Positions 1 through 5,583 of a stretch of 9,291 nucleotides of DNA are shown piece by piece; the stretch's first letter is position 1, and each line of letters starts with the position of its first letter. The position numbers were made by a program, and so were the translations under genes. The DNA is from Paracoccaceae bacterium (GTDB lineage Bacteria; Pseudomonadota; Alphaproteobacteria; Rhodobacterales; Rhodobacteraceae), in contig DNSZ01000148.1 in NCBI GenBank assembly GCA_003500165.1, positions 1 to 9,291 of the forward strand, given 5' to 3'. The notes beneath the pieces are model-generated. The model ran no database searches, was not told where the DNA came from, and saw only the letters and a list, made by a program, of their open reading frames with translations.

Positions 1-340
1 CCACATCGGGGCGATACCGCACGCCGGCCATCGCCCGGTCGTAGACCGCCCCGGGGATGCCCGCCGCCACGGCCTCGTCGCGAAAGGCGCGCTTCCACGC
101 GGCAAAGCGGGCATTGCCGGCCGCCTGGGTCGCCGCTTCGCCCAGGGCCTCGGCGCCGGCCCGGGACGCGGCCGGCTGGGCTGCCGACAGCACGACCCCC
201 AGCGCATCCGGCGCCGGGCGGGCGGCCGGGCGCGGCGCCGTTTCGGGGGCCGGGCTGGCCGGTGCGGCGGCCGTCGCGGCAAGCGCCGCGCCAAGCGCAA
301 GGACGGCCAGGGCGCGGCCGGTCGGCATGGTTCTGGACAT
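1..340 (-). CDS. Lytic murein transglycosylase, MltB type (N-terminal part, cut by window edge)
   Basis: Only the first 113 codons are present; the gene runs off the left edge. Members of this family cleave the MurNAc-GlcNAc bond of peptidoglycan in the periplasm, leaving 1,6-anhydro-MurNAc ends. The visible part begins MSRTMPTGRALAVLAL with an Ala-rich hydrophobic stretch (residues about 9-26) that reads as a signal peptide. An Ala/Pro-rich linker follows (about 27-75). The start of the SLT_2-type domain comes next: NARFAAWKRAFRDEA, then GIPGAVYDRAMAGVRYRPDV, the usual opening of alphaproteobacterial MltB-like proteins. The catalytic Glu lies outside the window, so activity cannot be judged. 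The ATG at 340 is chosen because GAGGAG (351-356) lies 10 nt upstream; an in-frame ATG at 328 is a weaker alternative. It follows rnr in the same direction after 125 bp. The family call is by sequence recognition. Confidence 0.82.
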   Translation of the reverse strand, partial: MSRTMPTGRALAVLALGAALAATAAAPASPAPETAPRPAARPAPDALGVVLSAAQPAASRAGAEALGEAATQAAGNARFAAWKRAFRDEAVAAGIPGAVYDRAMAGVRYRPDV

Positions 341-350
341 GATCGCACTG

Positions 351-356
351 CTCCTC
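351..356 (-). promoter_or_regulatory. Ribosome binding site of the transglycosylase gene
   Basis: On the minus strand the sequence reads GAGGAG followed by a 10-nt spacer and ATG (340). This supports the start at 340 over the internal ATG at 328. Confidence 0.55.
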
Positions 357-373
357 GACGATGCTGTTTTTTC

Positions 374-410
374 CCAGTTTAGCGCGCCCATGGGCGTTCG
401 AAAAGCCGGT
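374..410 (-). promoter_or_regulatory. Possible sigma70-like promoter for the transglycosylase gene
   Basis: On the minus strand TTTTCG and TAAACT are separated by 17 nt in the otherwise GC-rich 125-bp gap between rnr and the transglycosylase gene. The spacer contains a perfect 12-bp palindrome, CGCCCATGGGCG (385-396), which could be an operator. The -35 match is poor and the -10 match moderate, so this is a tentative call. The gap would also allow read-through from rnr. Confidence 0.25.
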
Positions 411-438
411 CCGTCGGCCATCGCCGCGGGAGGCGGCG

Positions 439-461
439 AACGGTCATTCACAATGACCGTT
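439..461 (-). repeat. Hairpin repeat, copy 1, directly after rnr
   Basis: A perfect 10-bp inverted repeat, AACGGTCATT and AATGACCGTT, flanks a 3-nt loop. It starts 4 nt beyond the rnr stop codon. On the minus strand it is followed by CGCCGCCTCCCGCG (425-438). The same arms and the same flank recur in the opposite orientation at 8771-8807, so this is a dispersed intergenic element, not a one-off terminator. No T-tract follows the stem on either side. A role in transcription termination or in 3'-end protection of the rnr mRNA is possible. Confidence 0.8.
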
Positions 462-465
462 GGTA

Positions 466-2760
466 TCAGGCCTTGCCGGGGCGCGGTTTGCGGCTGCGGT
501 TCCTGGCCGGGCCGCGCCGTGGCGGGCGTTTGCGCCCAGCCGGGCCACCGCCCGCCGGATGGCCGTGGCGGCGGCGTCGCGGCCCGGATGCGCCGCCCGC
601 GGGCATCGCCGCGCCATCGACCGAAACGAGTTCCAGCAGCAGCCCGCCGGTCACCGGCACCGCCTCGGTCAGGCGCACCGTGACCGGCGTGCCGAGGCCC
701 AGGGTCAGCCCGGAACGGTCGCCCATCAGGGTCTGGCTGTCGCGGTCATAGTGGAAATACTCGTCGCCCAGTTCCGAGATCGGCACCAGCCCGTCGGCAC
801 CGGTCTCGTCGAGCCGCACGAACATCCCGAAGCGCGCGATGCCGGAGATACGCGCGGCGAACACCGCCCCGACCCGGTCGGACAGGAACGCCGCCAGATA
901 CCGGTCGGTGGTGTCGCGTTCGGCCGCCATCGAGCGGCGTTCGGTCATCGAGATATGTTCGGCCGTTTCCCCCAGCGTGGCGATTTCGGCCCGGCTCAGC
1001 CCGTCCCGCCCCCAGCCATGCGCCGCGATCAGCGCGCGATGCACGACAAGGTCGGCATAGCGCCGGATCGGCGAGGTGAAATGCGCATAGGCCCGCAGCG
1101 CCAGGCCGAAATGGCCAAGGTTCTCGGGTCCGTAATAGGCCTGGGTCATGGCACGCAGGACCGAAAGGTTCATCACCTCGGCCGCCGGTCCCCCCGCCGC
1201 CTGGTCGAGCAGCCGGTTGAGCTGGCGGGTGCGCAAAACCTGCCCCCTGGCCAGCGCCAGGCCGGCGCCCTCGGCCACTTCGCGCAGCGCGTCGATCTTG
1301 TCGGCCGGCGGTTCCTCATGGACCCGGTAAAGCAACGGGCTGCGCCTTGCCTCCAGCGTTTCGGCGGCGGCGACATTGGCCAGGATCATGAACTCCTCGA
1401 TCAGCCGGTGCGCGTCGAACCGCTCGCGGAAGGCAACCGATGTGACCCGCCCGTCGCGGGCCAGCACGATGCGCCGCTCGGGCAGGTCGAGGTCGAGCGG
1501 CGCGCGCGCCGCGCGGGCCTGGCAGAGCGCGGCATAGGCGGCGTAAAGCGGCGCGATCACCGGTTCGACAAAGGGCTGCGCGGCCGCATCCGGGCGGCCG
1601 TCGCGCGCCGCCTGCACCTGCGCATAGCTCAGCGCGGCGGCCGAGCGGATCATCGCGCGGGCAAAGCGGTGGCGGCGAAGCGTGCCATCGGCGCCGATCA
1701 CCAGGCGCACGGCCAGCACCGGCCGGTCCTGACCCGCGCGCAGCGAACACAGATCGGCCGACAGCGCCTCGGGCAGCATCGGCACCACCCGGTCGGGGAA
1801 ATAGGTGGAATTGCCGCGCGCCCGCGCCTCGCGGTCGAGCGGGCTGCCCGGATGGACGAAATGGGCGACATCGGCAATCGCGACCCACAGGACGAAGCCG
1901 CCCGGATTGGCCGGGTCGGGATCGGCCTCGGCGAATACCGCATCGTCATGGTCGCGCGCATCCTCGGGGTCGATGGTCACGAATGGCAGCGCGCGCAAAT
2001 CCTCGCGTCCGGCGGGGTTGGCCAGCGGTTCGGCCGCCTCGGCGGCGGCAAGCACCGTGTCGGGGAAATCGTCGGGAATGCCATGGGCATGGATCGCGAT
2101 CAGCGACACCGCGCGCGGCGCCCCGGGATCGCCGAGCCGGTGCAGGATGCGCGCGCGCGGCAGGCCCAGGCCGGGCCGGCCGCCGATCGCCTCGACCTCG
2201 ACCAGTTCGCCGTCGCGGGCCGCGCGGCTGTCGGCCGCCCGCACCTGCCATTCGCGACGCTCGCCCTTGTCGATCGGCAGGATGCGCCCGCCTTCGGCAT
2301 CCTTGCGAAAGACCCCCAACAGGCGGCGAGCCCGCGCATCGATCCGCCGGATCAGCCGCGCCTCGTAGGCATGGCCGGCGCCCGGTTCGCCGACCGGGGC
2401 CAGCCGGGCCAGGATGCGGTCGCCCGGTGCCAGGGCGGGTTCGCCCTTGCGCGGGATGTAGAGCGCGCGCGGTGCGGGCCCGTCGCCGGCCCAGTCGAGC
2501 GGCCGGGCATAGAGATCGCCATCCGGCCCGGGGTCGAGCACCTCGAGCACACCGACGGGCGGCAGCCGCCCGGCCTCGCGCCAGGCGCGGCGATCCTTTT
2601 CCAGATGCCCCTCTTCGGCCAGTTCGCGCAGCAGGCGCTTGAGTTCGGGGCGGTCGGCGCCCTTCACCCCGAAGGCGCGCGCGATGTCGCGTTTCGAAAC
2701 CTGGCCGGGATTTTCCCGGATCCAGCCCAGAAGGTCCGATTTGGAGGGGAGCCCGGCCAT
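466..2760 (-). CDS. rnr: Ribonuclease R
   Basis: Processive 3'-to-5' exoribonuclease of the RNB family, 764 aa, which degrades structured RNA, rRNA and mRNA in the cytoplasm. Domain order is as in the family. A winged-helix-like N-terminus (about 1-65, with KRDIARAFGVKG) is followed by cold-shock-like OB folds (about 70-235). The RNB catalytic domain begins near 260 with TIDPEDARDHDDAV, whose D264, D270, D272 and D273 match the metal-binding aspartates of E. coli RNase R. The HFTSPIRRYADL motif of the family is present. An S1 domain (about 630-715) and a basic Arg/Pro/Gly tail (about 716-764) complete it. An in-frame TAG lies 12 nt upstream of the ATG at 2760, which fixes the start; no clear Shine-Dalgarno sequence precedes it. 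It is separated by 189 bp from the ketosynthase gene upstream and ends 4 nt before a conserved hairpin. Many alphaproteobacteria have rnr beside topA; that arrangement is not seen here. Confidence 0.96.
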   Translation of the reverse strand: MAGLPSKSDLLGWIRENPGQVSKRDIARAFGVKGADRPELKRLLRELAEEGHLEKDRRAWREAGRLPPVGVLEVLDPGPDGDLYARPLDWAGDGPAPRALYIPRKGEPALAPGDRILARLAPVGEPGAGHAYEARLIRRIDARARRLLGVFRKDAEGGRILPIDKGERREWQVRAADSRAARDGELVEVEAIGGRPGLGLPRARILHRLGDPGAPRAVSLIAIHAHGIPDDFPDTVLAAAEAAEPLANPAGREDLRALPFVTIDPEDARDHDDAVFAEADPDPANPGGFVLWVAIADVAHFVHPGSPLDREARARGNSTYFPDRVVPMLPEALSADLCSLRAGQDRPVLAVRLVIGADGTLRRHRFARAMIRSAAALSYAQVQAARDGRPDAAAQPFVEPVIAPLYAAYAALCQARAARAPLDLDLPERRIVLARDGRVTSVAFRERFDAHRLIEEFMILANVAAAETLEARRSPLLYRVHEEPPADKIDALREVAEGAGLALARGQVLRTRQLNRLLDQAAGGPAAEVMNLSVLRAMTQAYYGPENLGHFGLALRAYAHFTSPIRRYADLVVHRALIAAHGWGRDGLSRAEIATLGETAEHISMTERRSMAAERDTTDRYLAAFLSDRVGAVFAARISGIARFGMFVRLDETGADGLVPISELGDEYFHYDRDSQTLMGDRSGLTLGLGTPVTVRLTEAVPVTGGLLLELVSVDGAAMPAGGASGPRRRRHGHPAGGGPAGRKRPPRRGPARNRSRKPRPGKA

Positions 2761-2949
2761 GCGGCCGGGCTAGCATGGGCGCCCCGTCACGTCATCCCGA
2801 AAGACGGGTTCCGGGGCCTCCCGCCCGGCGGCATCGCGCTGCCGCGCGCCGCCGCCCGTTGGGCCGGGCCGCGCCCCGGCCCTTGCGGGCCTTGGCGCGG
2901 CGCGCGGGGCGGACACGGCGCAATGCGGCACGCGCATGGCGCCCTGGCC
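2761..2949. other. Gene-free gap between the ketosynthase gene and rnr, with GC-rich hairpins
   Basis: I see no credible gene in these 189 bp. On the plus strand GGGCCGGGC (2861-2869) and GCCCCGGCCC (2873-2882) can form a very GC-rich stem with one bulge and a 3-nt loop, about 70 nt past the ketosynthase stop. CCCGTC (2783-2788) and GACGGG (2803-2808) form a weaker stem just upstream of rnr. Neither is followed by a T-tract. The gap is long compared with the tight spacing upstream, so rnr may have its own promoter, but no convincing one is visible. Confidence 0.4.
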
Positions 2950-4158
2950 TCAGACCTTGCGAAACGCAAGCACGGCGTTCAGCCCGCCAAAGGCGAAGGC
3001 GTTCGACAGCACCGCGGTCACCTCGGCCTCGCGCGCCACATTCGGGACCACGTCGAGGCTGCATTCGGGATCGGGTTCCTGATAGTTGACGGTCGGCGCG
3101 ATCACCCCCTCGCGCAGCGCCATGATGCAGGCCAGCGCCTCGATGGCGCCGGTGCCGCCGATGACATGGCCATGCATCGACTTCGTCGACGAGATCATCA
3201 GCCGGTCCGCATGGGCGCCGAACACATCCGCCACGGCGGCGCATTCGATCTTGTCATTGGCCGCCGTTCCGGTGCCATGGGCGTTGATGTACCCCACCGC
3301 CTCGGGTGCCAGCCCGGCATCGGCCATCGCGCCCCGGATCGCCCTTGCCGCGCCATGTTTCGACGGCACGACGATGTCGGAGGCATCCGCGGTCATGGCA
3401 AAGCCCACGACCTCCGCCAGGATGTCGGCGCCCCGTGCCCGGGCATGATCATAGGCCTCGAACACGAACACCGCCGCCCCCTCGCCCTGGACCATGCCGT
3501 TGCGATTGGCCGAGAACGGCCGGCAGGCATCGCGCGACATCACCCGAAGACCTTCCCACGCCTTGATGCCGCCGAAGCACAGCATCGCCTCGGCCCCGCC
3601 GGTCAGGATCACCGGCGCCGCCCCCGACCGGACCAGCTGGAAGGCCTGGCCCATGGCGTGGTTCGACGACGCACAGGCGGTCGCGACGGTAAAGCCCGGG
3701 CCCATCAGGTGATAGCGCATCGAGATATGGCTGGCGGCGGCCGAATTCATCAGTTTCGGCACGACGAAGGGGTGGACCCGGTTCCTGCCCTCTTCATAGA
3801 CGGTGCGGTAGTTCTCGTCCCAGGTGTTGGTGCCGCCGCCCGCGGTGCCCAGCACGACGCCCGAGCGTTCCGCAAGCGCACCTTCGAACCGCAGACCCGA
3901 TTGCGCCACCGCCTCGCGGGCGGCCAGCAGCGCGAACTGCGTGAACCGGTCATACAACGCGATCTGCTGGCGGTTGAAATGCGCCTCGGGCGCAAAGCCG
4001 CGAACCTGCGCGCCGATCCGGATCGACAGCCGGTCGGCATCGCGGATGTCCAGCGGGCCGATGCCGCAGCGCGCTTCGCGCATGGCGGCAAGCGTCTCGG
4101 GCACCGAATGGCCCAGCGCGTTGATCGTGCCCTGCCCGGTGACGACGACGCGATTCAT
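2950..4158 (-). CDS. Beta-ketoacyl-ACP synthase (KAS I/II, FabF-like), lipid A module
   Basis: Condensing enzyme of 402 aa that would join an acyl group to malonyl-ACP, giving 3-oxoacyl-ACP. The thiolase-fold halves (about 1-245 and 250-400) carry a complete Cys-His-His triad. C162 lies in TVATACASSNHAMG, H294 in INAHGTGTAANDKIE and H331 in KSMHGHVIGGTGAIE, with the conserved Lys at K326. The C-terminal gating loop reads SNAFAFGGLNA where FabB/FabF usually have NSFGFGGTN, so a Gly and a Thr are replaced. The start overlaps the stop of the ACP gene by 4 nt (ATGA), and no good Shine-Dalgarno sequence precedes it, which points to translational coupling. The pairing with its own ACP and an LpxD-like gene suggests a dedicated acyl chain for lipid A instead of bulk fatty acid synthesis. 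The enzyme class is clear; the specific role is inferred. Confidence 0.9.
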   Translation of the reverse strand: MNRVVVTGQGTINALGHSVPETLAAMREARCGIGPLDIRDADRLSIRIGAQVRGFAPEAHFNRQQIALYDRFTQFALLAAREAVAQSGLRFEGALAERSGVVLGTAGGGTNTWDENYRTVYEEGRNRVHPFVVPKLMNSAAASHISMRYHLMGPGFTVATACASSNHAMGQAFQLVRSGAAPVILTGGAEAMLCFGGIKAWEGLRVMSRDACRPFSANRNGMVQGEGAAVFVFEAYDHARARGADILAEVVGFAMTADASDIVVPSKHGAARAIRGAMADAGLAPEAVGYINAHGTGTAANDKIECAAVADVFGAHADRLMISSTKSMHGHVIGGTGAIEALACIMALREGVIAPTVNYQEPDPECSLDVVPNVAREAEVTAVLSNAFAFGGLNAVLAFRKV

Positions 4159-4427
4159 CCGGGTTGTGCGGTCCCGGCGACAAGCTTTTCGACCGCCGCG
4201 ATCACCGCCCGCACGGTCGACAGGTCGATCTGGGCGCTGGCCGGCTCGTTGGCATTGAACGGCACCTGAATGTCGAAGGTTTCCTCGATCGCGAAGATCG
4301 CCTCGACCAGGCCAAGGCTGTCGATCCCCAGCGCTTCGAGCGCGGCATCGTCGGCGATCTCGGCAGGGTCCAGCATCGCCTGCTCGGCGATGATCGCGCG
4401 GACCTGTTCGGCAATCGTCTGTGACAT
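4155..4427 (-). CDS. Acyl carrier protein, specialised (AcpXL-like)
   Basis: Small acidic carrier protein of 90 aa. The phosphopantetheine attachment site is S37 in LGIDSLGLVE, matching the family D-S-L motif. The following stretch, EAIFAIEETFDIQVPF, resembles the helix II/III region of the rhizobial AcpXL type more than housekeeping AcpP, and the loop before the last helix is a little longer than in AcpP. It would carry the growing or finished acyl chain between the ketosynthase encoded immediately downstream and an acyltransferase. GGAGG (4435-4439) lies 7 nt before the ATG. The gene starts 26 bp after the LpxD-like gene and its stop overlaps the ketosynthase start. Being bound into this operon argues against it being the main fatty acid ACP, which normally sits in a fabD-fabG-acpP-fabF cluster. 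Confidence 0.9.
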   Translation of the reverse strand: MSQTIAEQVRAIIAEQAMLDPAEIADDAALEALGIDSLGLVEAIFAIEETFDIQVPFNANEPASAQIDLSTVRAVIAAVEKLVAGTAQPG

Positions 4428-4434
4428 CTCGCAG

Positions 4435-4439
4435 CCTCC
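4435..4439 (-). promoter_or_regulatory. Ribosome binding site of the ACP gene
   Basis: GGAGG on the minus strand, 7 nt before the ATG at 4427, in the 26-bp gap after the LpxD-like gene. Confidence 0.6.
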
Positions 4440-4453
4440 GGACTGCGCCCGAT

Positions 4454-5545
4454 CTAGGCGCTTTCGTCGCCCGGTGGAACCGGTTTCTGACCGCGCGCCA
4501 GCCGCGCCATCATCCGCGGCAGCCGGCGCAGCGCCTTGTACTGCTCGACGCTCTGCGCCATTTTCACCGCCGGATAGCCGAACACGACCTCGCCTGCGGA
4601 GATGTTCCGGGTCACCCCGCTGCCGCCGGCGACGATCGCGTCGTCACCGATGACCAGGTTGTCGGCGATACCGACCCTGCCGCCGATCACCACCCGGTCG
4701 CCCACCCGAACCGAACCGGCCAGACCCGCATGACCGCAAAGCAGGCAATCCCGGCCGATCTGGCAGTTGTGACCGATCTGCACCAGATTGTCGATCTTGG
4801 TGCCGTCGCCGACGGAGGTGTCGCGGATCGTGCCGCGATCGATGCAGGCATTGCAGCCCAGTTCGACATCGTCGCCAAGCCGCACCGCCCCCAGCGAGGC
4901 GATCCGCAGATAGCTGGCCTGGCTGAAACCTTCGCGATCGCCCATGGTGCGGCGCACCGCCTCTATTGCGTCGGGCTCGGGGGTGACGAAGGAAAAGCCG
5001 TCGCCACCGACCACCGCGCCGGGATGGGCGATGAACCGCGCGCCGATCTGCACCCGCGCGGCAATCCGGACCCCGGCATGAAGCAGCGCGCCGTCGCCGA
5101 TCCGGGCCCCGGCGCCGATGCTGACATGCGGGCCCAGCCGCGCACCGGCCCCCAGCACCGCGCCCGGGCCGACAACCGCAAACGGGCCGATGGCGGCATC
5201 GGGGCCGATGCGGGCAGCGGGGTCGATGACGGCGGTCGGGTGGATGCCGGGCGCAATGTCGGGCGGCGCGGCCAGGTGGCCGGTGACCCCGGCCAGCGCC
5301 AGCCGCGGACGCGCCGCAAAGATCGCCGCATCAAGCCCCAGCGCACGCCAATCCGTTCCCGGCGCCAGCAGCGCGGCACGGGCCGCACCCTGCCCCAGCG
5401 CGGCGCGGTATTTCGGGTCCATCGCCAGGGCCAGCTGGCGCGGGCCGGCCTGGGCCGGCTCCGCCGCCCCGTCGATTTCCAGTGCCAGATCGCCCTCGGC
5501 CGGTGCGTCAAGTGCCCGGGCGACCGCGCCGACCGTCGTCGCCAT
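4454..5545 (-). CDS. lpxD: LpxD-like UDP-3-O-acylglucosamine N-acyltransferase (probable second copy)
   Basis: Protein of 363 aa that would transfer an acyl chain from ACP to the 2-amino group of UDP-3-O-acyl-glucosamine in lipid A synthesis. A short N-terminal uridine-binding-type domain (about 1-95) is followed by a left-handed beta-helix of hexapeptide repeats (about 98-320). The IDRGTI motif (235-240) is typical of LpxD. H259 in VQIGHNCQIG matches catalytic H239 of E. coli LpxD. At the spacing where E. coli has H276 (37 residues on) this protein has N296 in VGIADN. The end, KALRRLPRMM, is a C-terminal helix. The start at 5545 is fixed by GGAGGA (5552-5557) 6 nt upstream; the open frame continues 51 codons further into the L,D-transpeptidase gene but that part is not protein-like. 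It is not in the usual bamA-lpxD-fabZ-lpxA setting, which suggests a paralogue; whether another lpxD exists cannot be seen here. Confidence 0.88.
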   Translation of the reverse strand: MATTVGAVARALDAPAEGDLALEIDGAAEPAQAGPRQLALAMDPKYRAALGQGAARAALLAPGTDWRALGLDAAIFAARPRLALAGVTGHLAAPPDIAPGIHPTAVIDPAARIGPDAAIGPFAVVGPGAVLGAGARLGPHVSIGAGARIGDGALLHAGVRIAARVQIGARFIAHPGAVVGGDGFSFVTPEPDAIEAVRRTMGDREGFSQASYLRIASLGAVRLGDDVELGCNACIDRGTIRDTSVGDGTKIDNLVQIGHNCQIGRDCLLCGHAGLAGSVRVGDRVVIGGRVGIADNLVIGDDAIVAGGSGVTRNISAGEVVFGYPAVKMAQSVEQYKALRRLPRMMARLARGQKPVPPGDESA

Positions 5546-5551
5546 GCGATG

Positions 5552-5557
5552 TCCTCC
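5552..5557 (-). promoter_or_regulatory. Ribosome binding site of the LpxD-like gene
   Basis: GGAGGA on the minus strand, 6 nt before the ATG at 5545 and within the 38-bp gap after the L,D-transpeptidase stop. It decides the start against the 51-codon upstream extension of the frame. Confidence 0.7.
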
Positions 5558-5583
5558 GCGCGCCGTTGGGGCGCGCGCGGGTC

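Noticed and set aside
57..683. Plus-strand frame of 208 codons over the transglycosylase start
   Set aside because: It is Ala/Arg/Pro-rich, crosses the rnr 3' end and the intergenic hairpin on the wrong strand, and has no family resemblance.
2761..2949. Possible small gene between the ketosynthase gene and rnr
   Set aside because: The short frames there are Arg/Pro/Ala-rich, lack ribosome sites and look like readings of GC-rich non-coding DNA.
460..4269. Very long open frame on the plus strand (1269 codons) across rnr and the ketosynthase and ACP genes
   Set aside because: It is antisense to three clearly recognised genes. Its protein is rich in Arg, His, Gly and Gln with no domain, as expected from high-GC codons read on the opposite strand.
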